Assembly (NCBI RefSeq): GCF_006438925.1
Contig: NZ_RCZA01000009.1
Span: 186,300-250,299 of the forward strand
Origin: Pseudomonas mandelii
GTDB lineage: Bacteria; Pseudomonadota; Gammaproteobacteria; Pseudomonadales; Pseudomonadaceae
Direction: 5' to 3'
DNA length: 64,000 nt
Below, one piece after another: positions 16,772-25,017 of the stretch. Within the stretch, counting starts at the first letter, position 1, and each line of letters starts with the position of its first letter. The notes beneath the pieces were generated by a model, which was given only the letters and a program-made list of their open reading frames with translations, searched no databases and had not been told where the DNA came from. The position numbers and the translations under genes are program-made.

Positions 16772-18010
16772 TCAGACCTTCACTTCTTCCACCGGCACAT
16801 GCATGCGGTCGCGGCTAGCCAGGGTCGGGAACAGCTTGATCCACGCCCCGGTCACCACCAATGTGCCAATACCGCCCATGACCACCGCTGGCACGGTGCC
16901 GAACCAGTGGGCGGTCAGGCCGGATTCAAACTCGCCCAACTGGTTCGAAGCGCCAATGAACAAACCGTTCACGGCACTGACCCGGCCGCGCATTTCATCC
17001 GGGGTTTCCAGTTGCACGAAGGAAGCGCGGATCACCATGCTGATCATGTCCGCCGCGCCCAACACCACCAACACCGCCAGGGAAAACCAGAACGAGGTCG
17101 ACAGGCCGAACGCAATGGTCGCGACGCCGAATACACCCACTGCGGTAAACATGACCCGTCCGACTTTGCGCTCCACGGCGAATCTCGCCAGGTACAGCGA
17201 CATCAGCAGCGCACCGACTGCCGGCGCTGAACGCAGCAGGCCCAAGCCCCAAGGGCCGGTCAGCAGAATGTCCTTGGCGAACACCGGCAGCAACGCCGTC
17301 GCGCCACCGAGCAGGACGGCAAACAGATCCAGAGAAATCGCCCCGAGAATGTCGGGCCGACTGCGAATGAAGCGGATGCCCGCCAGCAGCGAATCCAGAG
17401 TTGCCTTGCCCTTGTTCAGCGGGGTCTGCCGTGCAGGCAGGTTGAGCATCAGCATGCAGGCGATGATGTAGAGGATCACCGTCGGGCCATAGACCCAGAC
17501 GCTGCCGAAGGCGTAAAGCAACCCACCGAGGGCCGGGGCAACGATCGTCGCCGATTGCTGTGCTGATTGTGCGGCGGCGACCGCGCGGGGGAACAGCGCG
17601 CTGGGCACGATGCTCGGTAACAGGGCCTGAGTGGTCGGCATTTCGAAGGAGCGGGCGGCACCGAGCAGGAACGCGAGGATGAAGATCATCTCCCGGGTGA
17701 CATTGTCGGTCGCGCTACCGATGGCCAGCGACAGGGCGATTAACGCTTGCAGGGACTGACAAATTGCCGCGACCTTGCGCCGGTCATAACGGTCCGCGAC
17801 ATGCCCGGTGTGCAGCATGAACAGCACTCGCGGGGCGAATTCCACCAGACCGACCAGGCCCAGGTCGAGCACATTACCGGTCAGTTGGTAGAGGTTCCAG
17901 CCAATGGCCACCGTGAGCATCTGGAAACCGCTAGCGGTAAACACCCGAGCCAGCCAAAACGCGATAAATGGGCGGTGATGACGTAACAGCAAGGGCGCTT
18001 GGCTGGGCAT
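16772..18010 (-). CDS. MFS transporter (DHA3/EntS-like exporter)
   Basis: 412 residues, about 12 transmembrane segments. It starts MPSQAPLLLRHHRPFIAFWLARVFTASGFQMLTVAIGWNLYQLTGN and has the intracellular HTGHVADRYDRRKV loop, typical of the EntS-like efflux group. The substrate is unknown. The ATG at 18010 fits the family start; a TTG at 18055 would add 15 residues. It is divergent from cioA with a spacer of about 360 bases. Confidence 0.82.
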   Translation of the reverse strand: MPSQAPLLLRHHRPFIAFWLARVFTASGFQMLTVAIGWNLYQLTGNVLDLGLVGLVEFAPRVLFMLHTGHVADRYDRRKVAAICQSLQALIALSLAIGSATDNVTREMIFILAFLLGAARSFEMPTTQALLPSIVPSALFPRAVAAAQSAQQSATIVAPALGGLLYAFGSVWVYGPTVILYIIACMLMLNLPARQTPLNKGKATLDSLLAGIRFIRSRPDILGAISLDLFAVLLGGATALLPVFAKDILLTGPWGLGLLRSAPAVGALLMSLYLARFAVERKVGRVMFTAVGVFGVATIAFGLSTSFWFSLAVLVVLGAADMISMVIRASFVQLETPDEMRGRVSAVNGLFIGASNQLGEFESGLTAHWFGTVPAVVMGGIGTLVVTGAWIKLFPTLASRDRMHVPVEEVKV

Positions 18011-18372
18011 CTGAGGGCCGGTCTTGAGCGAGGGGAGGGTCGAGATTATCACCAAGCTGTAACCAAAAGTTGCAGGGCTGGGAAATTTCGTTAGCTAGAC
18101 ACCGATATGCCTGGCTCGCATCGGTGAGGCAACCTGTCACGCGGCAAAAGACCACACCGTCCATCGTCAAAAATGGGACTACTCTTTTAACGTTGCTTGA
18201 TCCAGATCAAGACCGCTCGTGGAATTGATCCGGCGGCCAGATGGCCAGACTCCCTACGTTGTGATGTTTGTAAAAAAAGAACGAATTCGAATTCGCCACA
18301 CTCCATATCCGTGGGGGCAGTGGGTGCAGGGCCTCCACCCCGCAGCCGGTATTACCTGACAGAGGAAGACTT
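18011..18372. other. 362-base spacer before cioA
   Basis: No gene seen. It contains the ANR/FNR box at 18197-18210 and about 160 bases of leader before cioA. GGGTG and CACCC repeats near 18315-18338 may pair, but I do not call a terminator. The ribosome site GAGGAAG precedes the cioA ATG. Confidence 0.6.
18197..18210. promoter_or_regulatory. ANR/FNR box upstream of cioAB
   Basis: TTGATCCAGATCAA is an exact match to the FNR-family consensus TTGAT-N4-ATCAA, and ANR is the Pseudomonas member. In P. aeruginosa ANR represses cioAB when oxygen is low. The site is 163 bases upstream of the cioA start. Confidence 0.85.
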
Positions 18373-19812
18373 ATGTTCGGTTTGGAGGCACTTGATCTCG
18401 CCCGGATGCAGTTTGCGTTCACCATTTCGTTTCACATTCTATTTCCCGCCATCACCATTGGCCTGGCGAGTTACCTGGCGGTGCTCGAAGGCTTGTGGCT
18501 GAAAACCCATAACGATACGTACCGCGACCTGTACCACTTCTGGTCGAAGATCTTTGCGGTCAACTTCGGCATGGGCGTGGTCTCCGGGCTGGTCATGGCC
18601 TATCAGTTCGGCACCAACTGGAGCCGCTTCTCGGACTTCGCCGGCTCCGTGACCGGGCCACTACTGACGTACGAAGTACTCACCGCTTTCTTCCTCGAAG
18701 CCGGTTTCCTCGGTGTCATGCTGTTCGGCTGGAACAAGGTCGGGCGCAATCTGCACTTCTTCGCCACGGTCATGGTCGCCATCGGCACACTGATCTCAAC
18801 CTTCTGGATTCTCGCTTCCAACAGCTGGATGCAGACCCCGCAAGGCTACGAAATCGTCAATGGCCAGGTCATTCCGGTGGACTGGCTGGCGGTGATCTTC
18901 AACCCGTCCTTCCCGTACCGTCTGTTACACATGTCGACGGCAGCGTTCGTCGCGACCGCCTTCTTCGTTGGCTCCTCGGCGGCCTGGCATTTACTGCGCG
19001 GCAAGGACAACCCGGCAATCCGCACCATGCTCTCGATGGCCATGTGGATGGCCTTGATCGTGGCGCCGATTCAGGCCGTCATCGGTGACTTCCACGGGTT
19101 GAATACGCTTGAACATCAGCCGGCGAAAATCGCCGCGATTGAAGGCCACTGGGAAAACGTCGGTGATGAACCGACACCGCTGATCCTGTTCGGCTGGCCG
19201 GACATGAAAGCCGAGAAGACCAAATTCGCGGTAGAGATTCCGTACCTGGGCAGCCTGATCCTCACGCACTCGCTGGACAAACAGGTGCCTGCACTCAAGG
19301 AATTCCCGCCGGAAGACCGACCGAATTCGACCATCGTGTTCTGGTCGTTCCGGATCATGGTCGGCCTGGGTTTCCTGATGATCTTCACCGGTTTGTGGAG
19401 CCTGTGGCTGCGTAAACGCGACAAGCTTTATACCTCGCGTCCGTTCCTGTACCTGGCGTTGTGGATGGGGCCGTCCGGCCTGATCGCGATCCTCGCCGGT
19501 TGGTTCACCACTGAGATCGGCCGTCAGCCGTGGGTCGTCTATGGCCTGATGCGCACGGCAGACGCGTCCTCCAATCACAGCTTCATGCAGATGAGCATCA
19601 CGCTGATTCTGTTCGTGGTGGTGTACTTCGCGCTGTTTGGTGCCGGGCTTGGCTACATGATGCGCCTGGTGCGCAAAGGGCCGAAGATCGACGAAGGCAA
19701 GGAAACGCCCGAGGGCGGTCCAGGCAAGAAACGCACACCGGCCCGGCCGCTGTCCGCCGCCGATGACAACGGTGACGGCGACCACAGCCCCAGCCTGACC
19801 AAGGAGATTTGA
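18373..19812 (+). CDS. cioA: cyanide-insensitive quinol oxidase subunit I
   Basis: 479 residues, about nine transmembrane helices. It is a cytochrome bd-type ubiquinol oxidase subunit with heme ligand His21 in FTISFHILFPA, the conserved GRQPW motif, and a short Q loop as in CioA rather than E. coli CydA. The C-terminal tail is charged (EGGPGKKRTPARPL). It transfers electrons from ubiquinol to oxygen at the inner membrane and tolerates cyanide. It is the first gene of the cioA-cioB-small-protein operon; cioB starts 3 bases later. An upstream ANR box indicates oxygen control. Confidence 0.95.
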   Translation: MFGLEALDLARMQFAFTISFHILFPAITIGLASYLAVLEGLWLKTHNDTYRDLYHFWSKIFAVNFGMGVVSGLVMAYQFGTNWSRFSDFAGSVTGPLLTYEVLTAFFLEAGFLGVMLFGWNKVGRNLHFFATVMVAIGTLISTFWILASNSWMQTPQGYEIVNGQVIPVDWLAVIFNPSFPYRLLHMSTAAFVATAFFVGSSAAWHLLRGKDNPAIRTMLSMAMWMALIVAPIQAVIGDFHGLNTLEHQPAKIAAIEGHWENVGDEPTPLILFGWPDMKAEKTKFAVEIPYLGSLILTHSLDKQVPALKEFPPEDRPNSTIVFWSFRIMVGLGFLMIFTGLWSLWLRKRDKLYTSRPFLYLALWMGPSGLIAILAGWFTTEIGRQPWVVYGLMRTADASSNHSFMQMSITLILFVVVYFALFGAGLGYMMRLVRKGPKIDEGKETPEGGPGKKRTPARPLSAADDNGDGDHSPSLTKEI

Positions 19813-19815
19813 CAC

Positions 19816-20823
19816 ATGGGTATTGATCTTCCGCTGATCTGGGCCGTGATCATCATCTTCGGCATCATGATGTACGTGGTCATGGACGGTTTCGATTTGG
19901 GGATCGGGATTCTCTTCCCGTTCATTCCGGGCAAGACCGATCGTGACGTCATGATGAACACCGTCGCGCCGGTCTGGGACGGTAACGAAACCTGGCTGGT
20001 GCTGGGCGGTGCAGCGTTGTTCGGTGCCTTCCCGCTGGCGTATTCGGTGGTGCTCTCGGCGTTGTACCTGCCGCTGATTTTTATGCTGATCGGGCTGATC
20101 TTCCGCGGCGTGGCCTTCGAGTTCCGCTTCAAGGCCAAGGATGACAAGCGCCACCTCTGGGACAAGGCCTTCATCGGGGGCTCGATCGCTGCAACGTTCT
20201 TCCAGGGTGTGGCCTTGGGGGCGTTCATCGATGGGTTTTCAGTGGTCAACCGTCAGTTTGCCGGTGGCTCACTGGACTGGTTCACCCCGTTCACAATGTT
20301 CTGTGGCGCAGCGCTGGTGGTGGCTTACGCGCTGCTCGGTTGCACCTGGCTGATCATGAAGACCGAAGGCAAGTTGCAGGAGCAGATGCATGACCTGGCT
20401 CGGCCATTGGCTTTCGTGGTACTGGCGGTGATTGGTATCGTCAGCATCTGGACCCCGCTGGCCCACGCCGAGATTGCCGCTCGCTGGTTCACCCTGCCGA
20501 ACCTGTTCTGGTTCCTGCCGGTGCCGATTCTGGTGCTGGTGACCATGTACGGTCTGATCCGTGCGGTGGCTCGCAATGCGCACTACACGCCATTTCTGCT
20601 GACCCTGGTGCTGATCTTCCTCGGCTATAGCGGTTTGGGCATCAGCCTGTGGCCGAACATCGTGCCGCCGTCGATCTCGATTTGGGACGCCGCCGCACCG
20701 CCGCAAAGTCAGGGCTTCATGCTGGTCGGTACGCTGTTCATCATCCCGTTCATCCTGGGTTACACCTTCTGGAGCTACTACGTGTTCCGCGGCAAGGTCA
20801 CCCACGAAGATGGCTACCACTAG
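19816..20823 (+). CDS. cioB: cyanide-insensitive quinol oxidase subunit II
   Basis: 335 residues, about eight transmembrane helices. The CydB-family opening DLPLIWAVIIIFGIMMYVVMDGFDLGIGILFPF includes the conserved DGFDLG, and GNETWLVLGG follows. It pairs with CioA as the structural subunit of the oxidase. The ribosome site AAGGAG lies in the end of cioA, and the small DUF2474-type gene follows 57 bases later. The length and motifs show no defect. Confidence 0.95.
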   Translation: MGIDLPLIWAVIIIFGIMMYVVMDGFDLGIGILFPFIPGKTDRDVMMNTVAPVWDGNETWLVLGGAALFGAFPLAYSVVLSALYLPLIFMLIGLIFRGVAFEFRFKAKDDKRHLWDKAFIGGSIAATFFQGVALGAFIDGFSVVNRQFAGGSLDWFTPFTMFCGAALVVAYALLGCTWLIMKTEGKLQEQMHDLARPLAFVVLAVIGIVSIWTPLAHAEIAARWFTLPNLFWFLPVPILVLVTMYGLIRAVARNAHYTPFLLTLVLIFLGYSGLGISLWPNIVPPSISIWDAAAPPQSQGFMLVGTLFIIPFILGYTFWSYYVFRGKVTHEDGYH

Positions 20824-20880
20824 AACGCGTGACAGTGGCGCAGGGCTGAGACCTGCGCCATTTCTTCTGAGGAGATTGCG

Positions 20881-21051
20881 ATGAAGGCCGGTAAACATTC
20901 CTTGCAGGAAATCGAAGCAGCAGAGAAAAAGCCGCTCTGGCAGCGACTCGGCTGGCTGGCGATGATCTGGACGGGCAGCGTTGTGGCGCTGTTCATCGTG
21001 GCCAGCCTGATGCGCATGTTCATGAATGCCGCAGGCCTGACGACCCACTGA
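20881..21051 (+). CDS. small membrane protein of the Cio oxidase operon (DUF2474-like)
   Basis: 56 residues, with a strong ribosome site (GAGGAGA). One transmembrane helix (about 24-46, WLAMIWTGSVVALFIVASLMRMF) is preceded by a charged cytoplasmic start and the KPLWQRLGW motif of the DUF2474 family. Such proteins follow cydAB/cioAB genes and resemble CydX/CydZ, single-helix subunits that stabilise bd oxidases. The role is inferred from position and size. A clear terminator follows, closing the operon. Confidence 0.85.
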   Translation: MKAGKHSLQEIEAAEKKPLWQRLGWLAMIWTGSVVALFIVASLMRMFMNAAGLTTH

Positions 21052-21099
21052 TTTTTTGCACCCGATCCCATCCCGTTGCCTTGCGGCACGGATTTACGA

Positions 21100-21122
21100 C
21101 CCTCCTGACGGAGGGTTTTTTT
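21100..21122 (+). terminator. intrinsic terminator of the cio operon
   Basis: CCCTCC-TGAC-GGAGGG stem-loop followed by seven T residues. Confidence 0.92.
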
Positions 21123-21127
21123 GCCCG

Positions 21128-22252
21128 TTATTTTCGGGCTTTAAGGATCACGAACTTGGGTGTGGCCGCCACTTGCTCGACGCCGCGGAACAACCGCGCG
21201 AGCTTGCTGTGATACCCCAGATGACGGTTGCCGACGATGTACAACGCGCCGCCCACCACCAGAGCCTCTCGGGCCTGCTGGAACATGCGCCAGGCCAGGA
21301 AGTCGCCGACGACTTGTTGTTGGTGAAACGGAGGGTTGCACAATACGACGTCCAGAGACTGAGGTTCCTGCCCCGCCAAACCATCACCGGCACGTACGAC
21401 CACTTCCCGGTCACCCAGCGCCGCGCGCCAGTTTTCGGCTGCCGATTGCACGGCCATGAACGACTCGTCCACGAGCGTGTAGTGGGCCTCGGGGTTTTGC
21501 AGGGCGCTGGCGATGGCCAAAACCCCGTTGCCACATCCCAAGTCGGCAACCCGCGCTGAGCCGAGGTTCTTTGGCAGGTGCGGCAAAAACGCTCGCGTGC
21601 CGATATCCAGCCCTTCGCGGCAGAACACATTGGCGTGATTCAGCAGTTCGATCTCAGGGGCGTCGAGTCGATAGCGGGTCGGGTAGGGGGACACGACGGG
21701 TGCTTTGACCTCCGCGGTCGCGATCAATAGCCGAGCCTTCTTCACCGCCAACGAGGCTTGCACCGGGCCAATGTAGCGTTCCAGCAGATCGCCCGCAGCG
21801 CGAGGCAAATGCTTGATCATCGCCGCAGCAATCACCTGAGCCCCCGGCGCCAGTTGACCCTGCAGGCGAATCAATTGTTCTTCCAGCAAGGCGAGGGTTT
21901 TCGGGACCCGGATCAGTACCCGGTCGAAAGGGCCTGAAAAGGCTTCACTGGCAGGTACGCTTGGCACCACATCAAACGCCTGGCCATTACGGATCAGATT
22001 TTTTTCCAGTCCCTGAAAAGCAAGGAACGAGTCACCGCTGCTGGTCACTTGAACCTTGCCCGCCAGGCTGGCAGCCAATGCGCCAAAGCTGTCGTTGAGC
22101 ACCAAAACCCGAGTGTCGGCCGAGGGCTGTTGGTCAGCCAGATGGGTGAGCAGGTATTCGTCTGCGGCATCAAACGCCTGCAGCGGTTCGTTCTGCTGTT
22201 CGGGCTGGCGGATCAGGTCGAGTCGGGCGAAGGGTGTTTCGAGCAAGGGCAT
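21128..22252 (-). CDS. rlmG: 23S rRNA (guanine-1835-N2)-methyltransferase
   Basis: 374 residues, the standard RlmG length. It has an N-terminal degenerate methyltransferase domain and a C-terminal catalytic domain with the SAM-binding motif VADLGCGNGVLAIA and the N2-guanine motif NPPFH (in VVLCNPPFHQQQ). It methylates G1835 in 23S rRNA. The ATG at 22252 starts the family sequence MPLLETPFARLDLIRQP; in-frame starts up to 117 bases upstream add unrelated residues. It is followed by the cio terminator in convergent orientation. Confidence 0.94.
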   Translation of the reverse strand: MPLLETPFARLDLIRQPEQQNEPLQAFDAADEYLLTHLADQQPSADTRVLVLNDSFGALAASLAGKVQVTSSGDSFLAFQGLEKNLIRNGQAFDVVPSVPASEAFSGPFDRVLIRVPKTLALLEEQLIRLQGQLAPGAQVIAAAMIKHLPRAAGDLLERYIGPVQASLAVKKARLLIATAEVKAPVVSPYPTRYRLDAPEIELLNHANVFCREGLDIGTRAFLPHLPKNLGSARVADLGCGNGVLAIASALQNPEAHYTLVDESFMAVQSAAENWRAALGDREVVVRAGDGLAGQEPQSLDVVLCNPPFHQQQVVGDFLAWRMFQQAREALVVGGALYIVGNRHLGYHSKLARLFRGVEQVAATPKFVILKARK

Positions 22253-22428
22253 GAGGCGGGGCTCTGGGTAATCAACAGGGGTCATCAACGGGTGTCCCGC
22301 GGCCCAGGGGCGTTGTAGCGGGCGAGACCGTCCGAGTGTACTGCGTCGCGAAGGTTCACACGTCATCACTCAAGAAGGACCGCAAATGGTACGTTTTTTT
22401 CTTTTGGATTACTTGCAGGTTTTTTGGG

Positions 22429-23160
22429 TCAGCGTATCGCGCTGCTGTTGAGAATACCGTCCTTGGTCGCGGCGATGACTGCCGAAATTTTGTTATTGAC
22501 CCCGAGCTTCAGGATCGCGCTTTGCACATGGAAATTGACCGTGCGTGCGCTGAGATTGAGGATTCTGGCGCTCTCATACGCCGTCTTGCCATCAGCCGCC
22601 AGTTTCAATACATCGATCTCACGGGGGGACAAATGCGGCACGGGTGGCTTGGTCGATTTCCTGGGCAGTGACTGTGCGATCAGCGCATGCAGATGGCGCC
22701 CGATGAACACTGAAAAACCGAGATTTTCATACAGCTCAAACGCAGTGATCGGGCAATGGCTTCTGGCCAGGCTCAGAATGCTGCAAATACCACTGTCCTC
22801 ATCGTGGACCGATTGCGACCAGCCGTGCTGCAATCCTTGTTTCTCGAGCGCGTCCCACAACCACGGGGTCTTGGAAAAAAGTTCTTCGCTCCAAAGGACA
22901 GGCAACCTGGAATGATTGCAGTGAGCCACTACTGGGTCTATCTCGCCGAATTTTTTTTGTTCATATTCAATGTTCCAGTCCGTAGGGTAGTTGTTGAGCT
23001 GGACTGTATTAAAGTGGTCAGTTTTTGTTTGGTATGTTGTTGAAAAGGCGAAAAATTTAAAACCTATATTTTTCGCGAAACCCAGTGAAATCCGGTAGGC
23101 AATATCAATCTCCGTTGCCCGCGATAATTGGTTGAGTTGTGACTCCTTCCACCTCTCCAT
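22429..23160 (-). CDS. LuxR-type quorum-sensing receptor (solo)
   Basis: 243 residues. The N-terminal autoinducer-binding domain (about 15-165) keeps the six residues conserved in acyl-homoserine-lactone receptors: Trp62, Tyr66, Asp75, Pro76, Trp90 and Gly113. The C-terminal LuxR helix-turn-helix (about 175-235) contains LSPREIDVLKLAADGKT and SARTVNFHVQSAILKLGV. No luxI-type synthase lies in the window, so it is a solo that may sense signals made elsewhere in the genome or by neighbours. The gene and its upstream DNA are clearly more AT-rich than the surroundings (about 40% GC in lines counted). The ribosome site GGAGAG supports the start. Confidence 0.88.
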   Translation of the reverse strand: MERWKESQLNQLSRATEIDIAYRISLGFAKNIGFKFFAFSTTYQTKTDHFNTVQLNNYPTDWNIEYEQKKFGEIDPVVAHCNHSRLPVLWSEELFSKTPWLWDALEKQGLQHGWSQSVHDEDSGICSILSLARSHCPITAFELYENLGFSVFIGRHLHALIAQSLPRKSTKPPVPHLSPREIDVLKLAADGKTAYESARILNLSARTVNFHVQSAILKLGVNNKISAVIAATKDGILNSSAIR

Positions 23161-23495
23161 TGTTACTCTCCATGTGTGTTACTTGGGGGTGCCTTTTGGA
23201 TCCAAGATCTGGCACGAGCCGAGTGTAGGATGTTTCCTATGTTCGTGTGAGACTTTTTGGCTTTGTTTGCGATTTTTAATCAAGTATCTGGTTCTAACGT
23301 TTGGGAGTACTGGCTTAGATAACGGAATGTCGGGCTTACTATAAACAGGCTTGGAGTTGTGTGTTAGCCGGGTGGTTAATGTTAAGTCATTCTATGAAGT
23401 TAATGCGAATGAGTTCCTAAAGCCACTACAAATCATCGGTGTTTAAGCCCTTCGCTTTGCGGGACACTGTGGCTATCTGTTGAATGGAGCACCCC
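23161..23495. other. AT-rich divergent spacer between luxR-like and fpr-like genes
   Basis: 335 bases without a gene and well below the GC of the flanks. It must hold both divergent promoters. I found no convincing lux box (dyad with CT-N12-AG) or other operator by eye. Confidence 0.5.
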
Positions 23496-24272
23496 ATGAC
23501 CGCCAGTGCAGAAAAATTCACTCGCCAGACCTTGCTCGACGTCCAGTCGCTGACCCCCAGTCTGTTCACCCTGCGGACCACCCGGGATCCGGGTTTTCGT
23601 TTTCGTGCAGGGCAATTCGCCCGGCTGGGCGTTACCAAGGCTGACGGCAGCACCGTATGGCGGGCCTATTCCATGGTGTCGTCGCCCTATGACGAGTTCC
23701 TCGAATTCTTTTCCATTGTGGTGCCAGGGGGGGAGTTCACCAGTGAGCTGAGTCGGCTGGGAGTCGGCGATACGCTGCTGGTCGAGCGTCAGGCCTTTGG
23801 TTACTTGACACTGGATCGCTTTGTCGACGGCCGTGATCTCTGGCTTTTATCCACAGGCACCGGCCTGGCGCCGTTTCTGTCGATCCTGCAGGACTTCGAG
23901 GTCTGGGAGAAATTCGAACGGATCATCCTGGTCTACAGTGTGCGCGAGGCCCGGGAACTGGCTTATCAGGACCTCGTCAGCGGGTTGGCCCAGCGCGACT
24001 ATTTAGCGGAGTTTGCGCACAAGCTGCAGTTCATCACCACCGTCACCCGGGAGCAGCATCCTGGCGCTCTGAGCGGCCGGATCACGGCGCTGATCGAAAA
24101 TGGCGAGCTGGAGCGGGCGGCAGGCCTGGCGCTGACGGCCGAGCACTCAAGGGTCATGCTCTGCGGCAATCCGCAGATGATTGATGACACGCGCAAATTG
24201 CTCAAACAGCGCCACATGCACTTGAGCCTCAGTCGCCGACCCGGGCAAGTGGCAGTGGAAAACTACTGGTAA
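23496..24272 (+). CDS. ferredoxin/flavodoxin-NADP+ reductase (E. coli Fpr-like subclass)
   Basis: 258 residues. The FAD domain contains RAYSMVSSPYDEFLEF, the NADP domain contains STGTGLAPFLSIL, and the C-terminus ends AVENYW. The terminal Trp and the RPGQxxxENYW context resemble the E. coli Fpr subclass rather than the VEKAF-ending Azotobacter/Pseudomonas Fpr, so this is likely the second, FprB-like reductase. It exchanges electrons between NADPH and ferredoxin or flavodoxin. The ATG at 23496 has a TGGAG site. It is divergent from the LuxR gene and convergent with mscL across a shared terminator. Confidence 0.88.
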   Translation: MTASAEKFTRQTLLDVQSLTPSLFTLRTTRDPGFRFRAGQFARLGVTKADGSTVWRAYSMVSSPYDEFLEFFSIVVPGGEFTSELSRLGVGDTLLVERQAFGYLTLDRFVDGRDLWLLSTGTGLAPFLSILQDFEVWEKFERIILVYSVREARELAYQDLVSGLAQRDYLAEFAHKLQFITTVTREQHPGALSGRITALIENGELERAAGLALTAEHSRVMLCGNPQMIDDTRKLLKQRHMHLSLSRRPGQVAVENYW

Positions 24273-24304
24273 AAAAACGGCGCCTCAAGGGCGCCGTTGC
24301 TTGT
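24271..24304. terminator. bidirectional terminator between fpr-like gene and mscL
   Basis: 9-bp stem AACGGCGCC/GGCGCCGTT flanked by an A run on the left and a T-rich stretch on the right, between convergent genes. Confidence 0.85.
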
Positions 24305-24305
24305 T

Positions 24306-24731
24306 TTACTGACCTGTTGAGGGCCGATTGTTCTGAGCCTTGAGCAGATCGCGGATCTCTTCCAGTAGCTCTTCTTCCTTGGTCGGAACCGGCGGCAGCG
24401 TTGGCGCAACGGCCTCTTCGCGTTTCAGGCGGTTGATGGCTTTGACGCCCATGAAGATCGCGAAGGCGACGATGATGAAGTCAATCAGGCTCTGGATGAA
24501 TTTGCCGTACGCCAGCACCACCGCCGGGATATCGCCGTTGGCTGCTTTGAGCGTGACGGTCAGGTCACTGAAGTCCACCCCTCCGATCAGCAGGCCAATG
24601 GGGGGCATGACCACGTCGCCGACAAACGATGAAACGATTTTGCCGAAGGCGGCGCCGATGATGATACCGACGGCCATGTCGACCACGTTACCTTTGACCG
24701 CGAAGGCCTTGAACTCACTTATCACGCCCAT
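24306..24731 (-). CDS. mscL: large-conductance mechanosensitive channel
   Basis: 141 residues, the usual MscL length. It opens MGVISEFKAFAVKGNVVDMAVGIIIGAAFGKIVSSFVGDVVMPPIG, containing the first pore helix, followed by a second helix (about 75-100) and a charged C-terminal bundle (PPVPTKEEELLEEIRDLLK). The homopentamer in the inner membrane releases solutes on hypo-osmotic shock. It is monocistronic, transcribed away from katB. Confidence 0.96.
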   Translation of the reverse strand: MGVISEFKAFAVKGNVVDMAVGIIIGAAFGKIVSSFVGDVVMPPIGLLIGGVDFSDLTVTLKAANGDIPAVVLAYGKFIQSLIDFIIVAFAIFMGVKAINRLKREEAVAPTLPPVPTKEEELLEEIRDLLKAQNNRPSTGQ

Positions 24732-25017
24732 AGGTTATTTCCTTGTTACAGATGAGGTTGGTGACCGCAGTGTAAATCAGCAGAACGGGTCTTGCTCGAA
24801 ACACCTCTTTACAATGCTCGGTGTTATCGACACATTTGCCAGTAATTAGTTTGCAAAGTGCCATCATTCGCGCGCGAAATACACGTTAACAAGCTGATTA
24901 TCCACACAAAATTCTGAATCATCGCATTACGTTCTTTCTATTTATGTTCTGCGACTTCGACCTCTAGCCTCTGATAAGCGCACTTGGATTGCGCCTTAAA
25001 AAACAGAGGAACTTGTA

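Noticed and set aside
23161..23495. lux box for the solo LuxR protein
   Set aside because: No dyad of the expected CT-N12-AG form was found; the AT-rich sequence gives only weak chance matches.
24732..25017. OxyR operator upstream of katB
   Set aside because: Expected from biology, but no stretch matches the spaced ATAG/CTAT pattern well enough by eye.
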